Shown here in pieces: positions 20,630 through 34,524 of a stretch of DNA of 60,000 bases. Both the position numbers and the translations under genes were made by a program. Position 1 is the stretch's first letter, and each line of letters opens with the position of its first letter. The notes beneath the pieces were generated by a model. It saw only the letters and a program-made list of their open reading frames with translations, ran no database searches and had not been told where the DNA came from. Source of the DNA: Polytrichum commune (lineage: Eukaryota > Streptophyta > Polytrichopsida > Polytrichales > Polytrichaceae); the NCBI GenBank assembly GCA_950295325.1, contig OX485804.1, forward strand, positions 27,964,001-28,024,000. The letters run 5' to 3'.

Positions 20630-22210
20630 TCTTAGGGTCTTTCTTCTTTCATTCCTTCATTATTCCACTTATTCTTCACTCTTATGGTTCCTTTGTGCTT
20701 CCTTAGTCGTGAGTGATTCCGTCCTATCTTCAGGGAAGTTGTCTATCACTCTACGGCTTTGACCTATTTCAGTCGTGAAGCTCAAAAGCTTGGCAAATAG
20801 TCCTTGGCAATTCGTCAGGACCGAAGTCCGGGGTAATGTCTTTTTGTAACCACATCGTCTTTGCATAACAAGAATTGAGCTTTGCAATAACCTCAAATTA
20901 ATTCATCTTAATTTAACTTACAGTCATTCGGGCAATCTTCACAAGACTGTAATCATCATCTTCATCTTCAACTGATTTGGCAACTTGTCCACACAAATCC
21001 CCACAACATTATATATGATCAATGCATCAACAATGTAGGCGATATTCCTTGATTAAGGCCTAATTACATTTTAAGTTCGAAAGAAGTAGCCTTTGGTAAT
21101 GTCTTACACTAAGTAGTCAATCTCTCTTTCCTGAGATGGTAATGTCTTTTGCAGCTCACGCCTGTGAATAACTCATCTCGTCTCTGCAGTCACTGCAACG
21201 GCTTCACGCCAGGTAATGTCTTAGAGTAGGCCTTTGGCTATGCTCCCATGAGCGGCCTCTGTTCTCTCTCTCTCTCCTCTTTCAGGAATGACACCTGCTA
21301 AACCTATGGCCCTACATGACATTCCTCTCTCAACTCTCACTCGTAGTCTCTCTGTAACAGACAGGCAATAGCCAAGGGACTCAGGCGATAGCCCTTCCTC
21401 GACGCTTCGGCTCTCTATCCGAGCAGGCAATGGTCCTTCTCAGACTACTTGCCCTCACAGACTTCTCTCGGCTCGGCCTATCGCCCAGGCCTTGCCTCAC
21501 GGAAGTTACAGACTTCCAAGACTCTACCACTCACTGCCTAATTGCCCAAAGTACTTGGTTATGCTTTCGGCTATGGCCTCTTCCTTCACTCTCGGCAGAT
21601 AGCCCTTAACTTCTACAATAGACTGAGAGAAGTCTCTCTCTTGCCCATTGCCATTTTCAGACTTCAGCCACTGCTGATACTACGACATTACTCTTAAGGC
21701 TCATCGCCCTCTCGGCGGATATTCTGTCTAAGTTAATGCTTACGGCGATTGCCCAGAGATATACACAAGACGTTTCCTTTATTCAATAACAACAATCATA
21801 CGACAAACAAGTTCCAGTTCTGAGACCATTACACTTTTACAAACTGTTTACTCATGCAATCAAAGTTATGAGTCCTGAGAGTCCGAATCACTCGGCTCTC
21901 GGTTCACTCCCTAATTATGCCAGCCTCTTGCTCGGCATTGCCTATTGCAGTCGGCCTCAATCACTGAGTGCTCGACTTCCTAGCCTATTGCTCCTATTCT
22001 GAGACTATTGCAAGATTCTACAAAATGATAATAGCCTGTCTTGGCGATGGTCAGCCTCCTCCTTATCAGCGGGGGAGGCGAAGGCGGTTGCAACCATCTA
22101 GGAACGACTATCGCCCTCGTTTCACACTGGCAATTTGCCCCTGGATGGCTATTGCCGCTAATTGTCACTAATTTGAAAAATGATAGCTCTCCAGCTAGGC
22201 GATAGCCCAA
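20630..22210. repeat. Pyrimidine-rich island with recurrent GGTAATGTCTT and GGCRATRGCC words
   Basis: GGTAATGTCTT occurs at 20832, 21095, 21138 and 21212. From ~21220 to 22207 variants of GGCGATAGCCC/GGGCTATCGCC recur every 50-100 bp in both orientations. GC content is above that of the flanks. No long frame exists. It could be part of an LTR or an untranslated retroelement leader, but no LTR pair, primer site or target duplication was found. Confidence 0.5.
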
Positions 22211-23770
22211 AAATTGCGTTTACAGGCTATAACAATAGTCATTGGGCACAATGCAGTCATGTATTAGACTATATTCTGAACTCAGTTGCCATATGTGATG
22301 GCCATTGGTTTACCATGACACATATCATTACAATTTAGTATTTCATGCATTTATGACAAACTATGTTATTAAACTTTGATTTGAAAGCAAGGAAACATAG
22401 AGGAGTATCTAACTACTTTGTTAAGCATACATATTCCTAGTTGAAAGTTCAATCAACTTATTACGATGTAAAACATAGCACTAAAACCATGGTTACAATG
22501 TTGAAAGCTATGTTTAGGGAAGCAATAGACTTGTGATGAAAGAAAATCCCACCCACCCATCCTTGCTTTATTTTGATGAAGAATAAAAAGGAAAAGGCCT
22601 TTGAAAAGAGGAAGATCAAGCTTTGAAAAATGACAACTCTCTTCCATGGACATATTCCACCATGTCTACAACAATCTCAATGCTTTAAGGCAATGGGAGG
22701 CGAAGAGGTAATCAAGATTAGGGTTAACCTTGCCACCTACCAACCGCCACCACGCCTTTGCACACCACTTGCCGCAAGGACACTCCTCCACCCCCTGGAA
22801 ACCAACCAACAACCCCCCCCCCCAACTAATGCACGGACCTATTGACTATTAGTGCTCAACAATAGTTGCAACCTTATATGATTCGGGTATCATGTGCATG
22901 ACCTTGTTGTAGTTCAAAGTTACAGTTGCATACACAAATGTGTTCGCCATCATGTAATCAACCTTGCATATAGATACATGTTACACATGTAATTGTGGAT
23001 AACCCATTGGCATTTCTTTCCCACCGTGGCATATGGTGTAAGTGCACCACTCTCCTAGTTGTTCTTATGTTTTGCAGCATGTGCATTTGGATTGTGCCAA
23101 GTTTTTGGAGTTGGAAACCAACATTTTTTAGATTGAATATCTCATCCCAAGGTTCGCTTACAAATTAAATACCTCATCCCCAATTCACTTTCGCTTCCAA
23201 ATTTAAAAAAGGTTTAAAATAATTTTCATCCATATGATGTAGCTCATGAGAATTCAACCATGCAACATGCATCATTAAAGCTAGGGAATGATGAAATCTA
23301 GATGTACCAACAAAGAATCGTTTAACTCATAAGATAGCACAAATACTATCAATTTTTTTTTTAAACTCTAGGATTGTGATTTGTACATCTACCTATACTT
23401 TAGATTTCTCAATAGCTATTTTATTGTCGACAACATCAAAGTATAGTAAACAATAACCCCCCCCCCTTACATATATTATGAACATCAATGCCTTTAAAAT
23501 AAAAAATTTATGCACTCATGTAATTTGATATGCGGTGTCCAAAGAACATACTTACCTCTTCAAAAATAAAATAAAATCATAGCACCGTATTGATTTGTAC
23601 AGGGTGGAACAATATCCCTCCCATATGTATACTTTGTGAGCCACATTTTTGATAGGAGCCTTAGCTACTAGATTGTAGACTTGAGTGTATGGACTTTATG
23701 TATTTTATGTCAGATGCAAGCACATATGTTCCAAAACAACACAAGTTATTAGTCAAAAACTAAAATTATT
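22211..23770. other. AT-rich intergenic DNA
   Basis: No gene was recognised. Poly(C) tracts lie at 22813-22823 and 23457-23466. Confidence 0.35.
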
Positions 23771-24440
23771 TTTCTCAAATGATTTGCAAATGTCCCTTGC
23801 AACGTTTCCTAGGGCACTTTGAATGAATTTGAATTAGTCACCTCACTGCCTAGGTGACTAATGTCAACATTTAGTTACCTTTAAGTTTCTCTCACAATTA
23901 TGTTTATTCTTCTCAAATGGTTTACAAATGGCCCTTGTACGCTTTCTTAGGGCTTTCCAAACGATTTTGAAAATTCTTCAAAAAATTGAAATTAGTCTCC
24001 TCAGTGCCGAAGTGACCAATATCAATAGTAGTCTACCTTTTATTTAATCTAAAATTTTCATTTATATTTCTTCATTTTTTTTACAAATGGTCCTTGTAGG
24101 TCATCCTAAGGCTTTCCAACCTATTTTGAAAAATCTTTGGGTACCTTCAACTTTCTCTCACAATTTTTTTTTTTCTCAAATGGTTTATAGTTGGTTTACA
24201 AAGTGACCTTGAAAAATCTAAAAAAAATTAAATGTTTGTGCTCAGTGGCAATGATACAAACATCAACATTTTGGTAATGTTGGAAATAGCTCAAAGTTTG
24301 TGTGTGTTTGTGTAAGTGTTGTTTAAAATTTAAAATTTAAAATTATGTATTAAAATTATGAAAATAAAATTCCAAAAATTATTATTAATTTTAAATAAAA
24401 CTCTTTCTCAAAATGCTTTGTAAATGGTGTTGTCAAAACT
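23771..24440 (+). repeat. Diverged tandem repeat, ~100-165 bp units
   Basis: TTCTCAAATG.TTT.CAAATG followed by CCTTGTA..TTTCCTAGGGC-like text recurs at about 23777, 23912, 24080, 24173 and 24405. TTAGTC.CCTCA.TGCC and AGTTTCTCTCACAATT blocks occur between them. Confidence 0.7.
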
Positions 24441-27400
24441 TCCGTATGGGCTCTTATGGCAAAGAGTCATGCTTTACTAAGTAATTATCCAAGGTAGAAT
24501 TAGTTTGTTTTTGAGGAGGATCACTATATTTGGTAATTGGAGACTTTTTCATGATTTGAGACTATTTAAATACATGGTATTTAAATTTTAAAAACAAGGA
24601 AAACACACACATATATATATTCAATGTAACTTATTATATTGATTTGTGTGGACAACACTAACCAATTTGGCACAAATACATGTTATCACAATAAGAAATT
24701 GGACTAGATATTAAACCATTTGCATTTATTTTGAGACTTTCCAAAGTCTCCGATTAACAAATATTGTGATGAGGTAACCACAACTACTGGCAAAGGAGAA
24801 GATTTATGAAGGATAACTAGAAGAGCGGTGCTTGTAACCTTTAGGATGACCGCATACAAAGTGGTGGTTAGGATAGTGAATTGAGGGTTTCTTAGGCCAC
24901 AAATCCTAGTACCTACTTAGAAAGTGTAAAAGCGGGCGAGCAGTACAAGGAAGTGGTGAAGTTTTGCGGTGTACAACCTTGCTTATGAATGTAATAATGT
25001 TGGTCCTTGGATAATTAGTATTTGGGTTGGAAGGGATTCCTAACTTGTTTGTGTTTTTGGTTTGTGGCTTGTCATTGTGTAAGCAATTAGTTCCGAGAAG
25101 TCTTGGAGAGACGAGACTTGTGTATGTCTGACCTTCATTTTCCCTAATAACAAGAAGTATCTATTGCAATTATGCTAGAGTTAAGAGGACTAAGTTGGTG
25201 AACGCTTCAATATCACTACTACCTAGGGACCCACCTTCTATAGTGTGGCAATCTTCGTCATTACAAACTAAGTTAGGATGCTAGAAGTAAATATGGTAGA
25301 TCAATAAGATCATCAGTGCATAATCACCGGTTGGAGGGTTATAACTAATGTTGGAACGGTATATAGGTGAATGCATGGTATCAAAGAACCTACTCATGGG
25401 TATCAAGATTGTAATACCAGTCAAATATTGTTATTTTGGTGGGTATGTCAAGGTCAAAGAATCTTTGTATGCTTGAGTCATTATTTGAGTCAATACCATT
25501 CTAAACCATATTGACACTAGTATGATTTTACCTACATGTGAAGGCTTTTGGATGGTATATATACCCGAATGATATCAAGAACAAAAATGTTGTATATTCA
25601 TACCCGACTGTTATCAAAAAATGTGACATCCTCATTATAGATACCCGAATGGTATTCAGTAAAGATGATACCAGTCCAACATTGGTTATAACGTTGCTAG
25701 TATAAGAGGGGGTAGATCAAAAGCCATATCATATAACTAGCATAAAGATGTGGTTGTAAGTAGGTCATATTATAAGATAGTACATCTATGAGTTTATACC
25801 AATAGTAAGGTTGAGAAGCCAAATGTTGAGCTCTTTGGACTTGAGAATGCATCAACTGGAGAGAGAGGACATGATTTCGGGAGGATACCTAAATTGGCTA
25901 ACAATTTTGGAGGCGGTAGTGCAAGCATTGTGGTGTGCAATGGCTTGTTGTGCAATGATGTTTTTGTTATTTTGATGAAAATATAGAGGCGATCTCGATG
26001 AGCATGTTCCAAGTCTGAGATTCAATGTTGCGCCTTCGATCGGAAACTCCATAGTCCCAGGGTGGCATTTCAAACAAATAATTACAAGGGACTCATCCAA
26101 AAATTTCACAAAAGGCAAGTTCTGACATCTTCCTAGGCATTGAACAACCAACTAATAACTCATACGGACAAAGAGACTTCATTGTGTAGATAGATGCAAG
26201 GTTGGGCTTGTCATTTCTATGTTGATTTTGAAGCTCCCCGAGTAGGAAATGATGTTGGAAATGGCTGTATTGCTACCTTGATTTCGCATCAAGAGAAGAA
26301 GAAATGTAGAATTTTGTTTTTGTGTTGGATAATGCAAGGATACCCAAGGATCGTTCCTCGTGAAGTTTAATATTGAATTATAAGATCGATGTAAGTAAAC
26401 TGCAAGCGTTGTGTGTTGGTAGTTACTAACTTACATTCTTCTTATTGCAATTTGTGGTTGTCTCGCAGTTTTAACTTATGTATCACCTTCAACTTACGAT
26501 GAGCCTTTTTATGATTTGAATCTGTTGAGAATCCTATCTTGCAACTAACTAAGATGATGTTGGAGCAAATCATCTTAAATACTTGCAGTGATTCGGGAAC
26601 CCTGGACGTCCCTCATTGAAAATAGGACTCAACAGAATCTAGTTACGACTCAAAAGTAAAAACGGGATGGAATCAAAGTTCAAAGACGTAATTATAATTA
26701 GTCTTTGACCGCATAACACTAAAATTGTCATCCACCTTCTCTCCGCTTCCCTGCACTCTCCTCGTGAGGATTTTCGGTGCGCATTGAACCAAATATTGCT
26801 TTAAAACAAAACACCGACTGCTAAATTCCGCACTAAACTGGACATGAAAGTGCAAGCTGGAGCAGTGCTAAACAATGAAAACTTCAAGACAACTTCATTA
26901 CTGGAACGGTTGCGGTGGAGGGAGCTCAAAAGTATGGCTGAAATCACGTCGAAGACTGTGGAGTGAAGAACTTATATTTTTGGCCGGGTATATATCCCAC
27001 TGGGATTGCACATTTCAAGTACTCGGAGCTGTATAAGTTAGCTGTAAAATGAGCAGTAACTTAAGGCTGGGGCTCAAAGGTGCTCACAGCTAGAGTCTTG
27101 GTTTTCATGCTTCTGAGATGGTGCATGCACTTGTAACTAGGGACTTGGACCCACTGCCGTTGCTCTTCTGAATTGGATGCCTATATTTGTGTGATATATG
27201 GCAAGGCTTGTAGGTAAGGAAGGACACTACATTACTCAGCCATCTGGGTCGGTTCCATGACTTTGGAATATGTCGATTACATTTCGTGGGTCCTCGAACA
27301 AATTGGGAATATTCATTTACTATTCATGCATTCACGCTGAACTTGGAAATTTGGGTGGAGTTGTACTCCCAACACGGTGTGCAGGAATTCATGCTCGTTT

Positions 27401-27694
27401 TAGGAATATTCGTAGGAAACATTGTTCATCTCCCAATGATTCCTTGAAATTACTATTAATGTCAGCACTACGTTGAAAATACCGACACTATTGACAATAT
27501 TCTTACTATTCAAACTGGCACTATTCATTATTCGTACTAGCGTTCGTTTCTTGCTATTTTCTAAGCTTCTTCCCATGAAGGGATAGTGGAGGTCCATGTC
27601 AGATGCTGAATATAGAATGGAACACAACTATGCGACCGAATAATGTTATGGACTATGTGCTCAAAATGTGCACAACATTTTAGGTTTAGTATTA
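24441..27694. other. AT-rich intergenic DNA
   Basis: No gene was recognised. At 25555-25670 the phrase ATACCCGA.TG.TAT recurs three times at ~40 bp spacing. Confidence 0.35.
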
Positions 27695-27898
27695 GATAGG
27701 CATGCCTAATTCTATTACTTCATTTTTATCGCACACTTGTATTTGAGTGGTTTGCAGTTAGGTGATTCCAAGAATCGACACCAAAAGGATATTGTGTGTA
27801 AGTATGGTAACCATTCTAGGTTAAATGGTCAACATAAATTGGGGGGGGGGGGCTATATGATCATGTTATAGCATGGGAATCACCACTTTGATAATAAA
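27695..27898 (+). mobile_element. MITE family F1, truncated copy G
   Basis: It starts after TTA (27692-27694) with GATAGGCATGCCTAATTC, then TGTATTTGAGTGG, CACCAAAAGGATA and GGTAACCATTCTAGG. It carries a run of 12 G at 27841-27852, then loses similarity after ~27898. Confidence 0.7.
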
Positions 27899-30800
27899 GT
27901 TGTTTGTTAAGTGAAGCGGAGAAAACCATGGGTTTAGTTCCAAATCTTGAGTTTATGAGAGATAACTCAAGGTCACCCAAGTTCCCTTAATGCTTAAATT
28001 ATCATACACAGAGAGCGGTGTACCAGCTTTCTAGGTTGTCCTATTAGGATGGGTTGGCCAGGGAAGCCTTGCTTAACATGATCCAAGATTTGTGAGAACG
28101 AGTCCAATGCGCATACCCTATTTCAAATCCTTAAAACACTCTCAAACTTTGAGAGGTGCAAAGAGAAGGTCCCAGAAGTTACACCCAACTTTCACAATGA
28201 GCTCCGCTAAATGACAAGCTAACAAGCTCTTAATAGAAAGTTTTCTACAAGAAGGATCAAACCCTTGGTTTGGTTCCTCTATGGAAGTGCCCACAAGAAG
28301 GCCATGTGTAATTTTTGACTTCCCATTTGACACACTATCATCTAGATATCCAAAAATGGTCACAAGTGCGTCAAAATGGTCGTTTTGACAAGTAAATAGA
28401 TATTAATGCGAACTCCAAAGGGAACAAGCATGAATCGAGGGCCTCTTTGACCATAGAGTCAATTTGAACCATATTTGACAACAAAAAAAATTGGTCCTAG
28501 GTGACAAATGTCAAGAAAAATAACATTCTTGCCAACTATACAAGTCATTTAATTTTGTGTGATCCACGCTACTCAACATCGACCTAAGTTAATTATCTTG
28601 CAATCATTGGGTGGCAATTAGAGAGCGTATCAACTGACATTTGTTGTTACAAGACAAGTCACAAATACCACTCGCATAAACTTGGAAGAATAGTTTTCAT
28701 GCCACATTATATTATGGGTTTATTGATGTGATGCCAAGTAGTCAAATGATGACAACATCTATATATCTCAAAATAGATTCAAACTCATTAACATTAAACT
28801 TTCATGCTCGTTTCAAATTTCAAGTCTTTTAATTCCAATTTCTACCCCTTTACATGAAAGCATTGTACGGCCAAACTTGGTAGTCACCTAGACGATATGC
28901 AAGTTTTCACTATTGGTCCACCACCCTTGGGGAGGGTCTAATGTCAAAGTGCTAACCCTAAGAGCATGCCACCAGACACGACATCCCATGTATCAACGCT
29001 ATCCCGAGTATTAAGGAACATGTACTGCCAATAAGTAAGAACCACCAATGGTTGCCATGTCATAAATGTGTATTGTTGCAGGTACAATGAGAGCAAACCC
29101 CTGCCATATGACCTATATGATGTGCCTCCCCTGGCCCTCCAAAGAAGTTAATTAATAATAACATTATTTTGCACTACTTTATCCTATGTCAAAAATTAGG
29201 TGGTTACATAGCATTGGTTAAGACTCTCATTATGGCGGGGCATGCACAACTATTGATGGACTTTGACTTATGATGAGCAGTCCCACCCAAATTGGCGGCC
29301 TTCCCAAACACATATATTATTAAAAATCATGTTTGGCTTTGTGTATTATGGTGGAGATGCTCCAACCATGGAGGAATGAAATTGCTTTTTTCCTTCTCAC
29401 TCCACCCCTCCTCGATGGCAATAATCCATAGAGCACATGATGGTAAGATTGATGGATTTCAAGTCTCAAATAACCAGTTTTGATTTCTAACCGTGTTACT
29501 AGAACATCAAAACCTAGTCAAATAACCTTTTCAAATTTCATTTTTTTCCCATGAGAAACATATGGTTCGTCAATTATTATTTTAATATTGAGACTAAGGG
29601 TTATTTAATTTTAAAAATCTAATGTTAGGATAGGTTAGCTAATGTGAAATTTCAAATTTGAGAGCATATTATGACTTATTTAAGTGTGTGTGTGTGTGTG
29701 TGTGTATAATCTAAAAATTTTGATTGCTTTGATTCTATGGGCCAATAAATGTTGAATAATGAAAATAAAATCAAAAGAACTTCTTAAAACTATTATAATC
29801 AACTATGCTATTGTAGGATGCTATGATAGAATTCAACATGTTATAATTATGGACTTGGACTTAGTTTGGTTTTACTTGGTTATGAGACGATAGTAACATT
29901 TAAGTATATTTGGACAAACAACTTATCCAAAAATAATAAGTGACATGCACTTGTGAGAACAAAAACATCAAACGATAACAACACAACACAACACAACAAC
30001 CACAACTTCGAATGTTTGTGCTCCATGTCCAACAACCATCATATTAGAGTAGTTTTGTGATCTAATGTACATCATATTGATGTTTGGAATTGCCCAAAAT
30101 TCATGCAAATCCAAATATACTCAAATCTCAATTCCATATCGTAGATTTCATTCCAATGAAGTAGACTAAATATGCGGGTGGTTTTGGGTTGCTTTTCTTA
30201 ATCAAACACCTATACATATATACATATATATTTATATTTATATTTAAAGGGGTAGGGGGGGTGGGAGAATAGATGTTTTTGAAATTCCACAGATAATTCA
30301 AACGACCTTAAGATATAATGAACTCGCATATGTTAAATTTCTCACAAAATTGTTGATTGCACGAATGCTTGAACAAGGCCACATGCCCAACAAAAGTACA
30401 TCCAATTGTCCGAGTAGTAGTATGAGTGAAAAACTAATATGGAAATACTAAAGTTGGACCACTCTAGTTGCCTAGTTAAGGTGGAGATGAGGTGGGCCCA
30501 AGGTCCTAGGTCTCCCCTTACTTATCATGAAGACTTCAAACCAACATCTTGAATAAGGTAGAAAATTGGGAAAACAATGAAATAAGGCGATTCGGCCAAA
30601 ACGAGTGGCTTTAAATTTGTGGAATAGTTTTTAGAGATTGAGTAGAGGAAATGATGAGGAATGCAAGTTATTTCGTGATTTTATTCCTTGTAATTTATTG
30701 GTACGTTTCCCTAGAGAGGCAAGTAAGTCAAACCCCCTACTTGTATAGTATAGTCTCCTAATATGAGCATCAACATATTCTACTATGCATATAAATGCAC

Positions 30801-31599
30801 ACAAAATGATGAATTGAATTGTACCCAAAGTGATCCCAAGTGTTATGAAACATGACCTATCCAACCAATCACTACACATTTTTGGACTTCTCATGTGTTG
30901 AGCAATTGCCAATCACAAAGATCATCATTTGAAGTTTCAAATTGGAGTTGAAATTTTTAAAAAATTATAAGAGCCCAACATGAAGTTTTATATATTCTTC
31001 AAAATATCACTCAGGGCCTCACAATTGTGTCCACTAGATTGAACCTAAGTGAGGTACTATATTCAGGAAGGTTCTTCTTAGATATGAAGAGAAGCATATT
31101 GTGTGTGTAGGTTTGTGTCCACTAGTCCAATCTCATTGCAACACATGTAATTTTTATTTTTATTTTTTGGCTTCTCATAACATTAAGTAAATGTGCTAGC
31201 ACGTACCTTTTGATCTCAAGGGAGAGGTACTAAGTAACAAAGGTAAAAGCTTCTGAGCAAGTGACAAATGAGGAAGACTTTTTAGCGAGGTCCACCAACT
31301 TTTTTGACCCCTAGGTACCATTCTACCAATTCTATGGCCTTTTAGGAATTATTAGAGAAGACAACTTTTGTGCCTAGATTACCTCTACTCCCAAGTTCCA
31401 ATTGCCCTTCCAATTTGTCCACCTTGCCAATTTATTAAAGTCTAAATCGCCTTATATAGTAAAAATAGATTCCTAATAAACATACATATAGTCTAGGTTT
31501 TGTCTAGATTGTTATGCTACCTTTGCTAGAGAAGAGCATCAAATGTCAATTTTGACATTTGAGACTCTTTTGCAAAGGCAACTTGAGAGTTGGAACTTA
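27899..31599. other. AT-rich intergenic DNA
   Basis: No gene was recognised. A (TG)n microsatellite lies at ~29685-29704, and simple AACAC repeats at ~29980. Confidence 0.35.
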
Positions 31600-32070
31600 G
31601 GGCCACTTCACACATGACCCAAGAGCCGTGACCTTGTAATGGTGAGGACCCTTGACTCTCATCCAAAGGCCGTACCAAGGGTGTTGGGAAAGCCGTTTTA
31701 TGTAGTCACATGCCCTCAATCATAGTGTGAAGTGAGAATGGACCATGTTGCGGTACCATTGCATATTTTGTTGTCAGAAAAAGAGGGAGGATTTGATTTA
31801 ATATAATATGTTTCAAACACTATTAATTTAAGAGAATTACTTGGTGGTGTTTGTCTGTCCTAGAATTTGTTCAAGAATCTACCTTGCAATCTATCCTGAA
31901 ATTTGTATTGCTTGAAAAAATATTAAAAAAAAAACCATGGTCTCTCGGAATTTGCATCATGCCCACCTCTTGGAGGTTGGCCTGACAAAAAGTCCAGGAG
32001 ACCATGGAACCTTATCCACAATCCGCCATGTAGGACTCCATGTAGATTTTTTCATCCATGAAGTCTTCTT
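31600..32070. mobile_element. MITE F3, copy 2, rearranged
   Basis: TTA (31597-31599) precedes GGGCCACTTCACACATGA..AAGAGCCGTGACC, then ATAGTGTGAAGTG. After a gap come the F3 internal words CCATGGTCTC, CCACCTCTTGGAGGT and CCATGTAG. CCATGGTCTC..GAGACCATGG forms an inverted repeat at 31937-32007. No intact right end was found. Confidence 0.6.
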
Positions 32071-34524
32071 TGGGCCTTGTAGATAGGTTTTTGGCTTGGG
32101 TTCCAATCAACAAAAACACACATGAATGACTAAATAAATGTCAAATTGTACTCTAAGTGTCATTATTAGGTTAGTTGATAGATCACAATGACTTAGGAGG
32201 GAGGTTAACGTGATAATCACGGGGAAAACAACTTCTTAGGTGAGTTTTGGGACTTATTAAATGGAGGGATGGGGTATTAGGGTCACTGAATGCAATACAT
32301 GCAATTGCTCAGTCTCTTCCTCACACCCATTGCTCGTCGGTAACATCTCTCACTATCTGGATTTGGCAATACATGGAGTCGCGGCTCATCAGTAGTCTTT
32401 CGAGTAAACATTAATCTCATAAATCCAAGGCCAGTGGCACCTTGATTTGTTAGATGATAACTTATTGTATCAAGAAATACTGTAGTTTAACCCCATGAGC
32501 CATTTAATTCATTAATTTATCTTCATGTTTAATGAGGCAGTGGGACCATCGTCCTTACCTTTGTCAGGCAACGCATCGTCATCTCTATAAATATCCAATG
32601 ACGATAGGCCAAACCACGTTAGGATTAACAACCAAGACTCCTCTAGATTGACTCTTCACAAATATATCCTAGTTGAATAAGTTGAAAATGTTTAGTTTAA
32701 GGGTTCGTCAACTTCCTTTAATTAGCTTAGAAACATCTCATTCATTATATTAAAATCAATTGCTACGATTTGCAAAAGTCAAGTAGCAAGTGACAAAGCC
32801 TAGCGGACAATGACCTAAGGGATCAAGTCTGCATACCAACAACCATAGCCTAGTAACCAATTCTAAATCACCAATCACAATTAGCAAGTCTTAGAGTGTA
32901 GTGCAAGCCATGGTCTTTAGTAACAAGTAAGCATCTAGTTCTCAAAGACTAAATTGATTTCTCCTCTTCTATGTTGGCTCTTGGGTTCCCCTCCAACCCA
33001 TATGGGATATCTCCCCGTCTCCTTCTCTTCGTGAGATAATTCTCTTCATGAGAATTCATTGCTTCATTAGTCACAATTGCACCACTAACAATGTGCACTC
33101 GCTTGACTATGGTCTAGGCCTACTTTGCATATTCCACACCGAGTGCCTTCTTTGTCCAAAGTCATTCTTCCAATCATTCACAGCAATCAAGGCTATATGA
33201 TTATTTTATAATTTTAATTTAGTCTCCTCCATAGCTTTGTAGATTTTCACAAACATTTCCAATGTCAAAGCTATTGAAAACTCCCTCTTACATATCAAGA
33301 TTTTTTTTTGGAATTAACCTTGTCATCAACATCAACTTATAAATTTGATTTTTCTAGGAGGAATCTAGTGCTACATGTGGAGGAGGATTTTTTAACTACA
33401 TCTACATATAGAGATGAATGCATGTTATCTAAATATCATCAAGAGAATGGGACATTAGCACATGGCTTTCTACAACCTCATAATGAAGGTCTATAACAAA
33501 TCTAGATCTTCACAATTATTCATATTAACCACATTGGCACTGAAAGGTATTTTATTTCAAGGTATATATACATGATGTGCATGCATTGTTTGGAGTAGCT
33601 TCCTACAAGTACTCAAATTTGTCATACTGTGACCAATATGATGGACCCCTTCTAGTAACCTTGACCGTCTTGGGCCATTCAGAGTTATAATGTTTCTTAC
33701 ACAAATCAATCTTTGATTGATTATTGATGATGGTCCACACCTTGTCAATTTTTTTGGTAGAAGTATCAACAATCTCATACAAATGATGCACTTTCAAATT
33801 GTTGGGGTTAATGTGAGTCACAAAGAGCTTTTCGTAAATTTTGAGCAAAGAGGTAATTTTCCTATCTTGTTGAACTGGTGGAAATATTGGAAGTCTTGGG
33901 AGCCACGATCCTACATAAGAAACACATAATCAAAAATTTAAAAATAAAGCCCAAACTTTGAAAACCAACACCATATGCAAATTTCAACGATGATTTTCTC
34001 CCTCAAGTCAACATTGTGTTGGGTGATGAGCAACAATACCAAAATTTCTACATGCTTTCAACAACACCCACGCTTCAAGGTTGTCCAATCCAATTTGTGC
34101 TCTGAGATGTGTTTAAATCTCTTCATCACCATGATATCATTTGGGCCACCTGGAGACATAAAGATGTTATGGACATCAAGTTTAGAAATGTTTGCAACCT
34201 CGAGAGCAATTTCATTTGGAAGGAATGACATGTTAGGTTTGATAGTTTCTCCTTGACCTACGAGCATGTTTCAAGGTTCAAGCATTATGATTGCGTTGCT
34301 TATGAGGCTTTCTCTAGATAGATTTAAGGGTGTTCTTCCTTACCATAATCAGAGAACTTGGGTGGCATGTCCTCGTCACTTCCTTCAACTTCACTTTTGG
34401 ACTCAATTTCACTAGAAATGGGCTACATTGTTTACAATATTTAGTGTTACTCAGATTTATGCACTACTATAAGTTTTTGCTAAGAATGTAATGTTTCACC
34501 AAGTAAAGTCATTTCTGTTGTATA
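32071..34524. other. Intergenic DNA with possible decayed reverse-strand coding
   Basis: Reverse-strand frames at 33603-33848 and 34058-34267 have a protein-like composition but no domain that I recognise and no linking splice sites. Confidence 0.25.

Noticed and set aside
25555-25670. Short direct repeats suggesting a CRISPR-like array
   Set aside because: Only three diverged copies of a 15-bp phrase with irregular spacing, in eukaryotic DNA.
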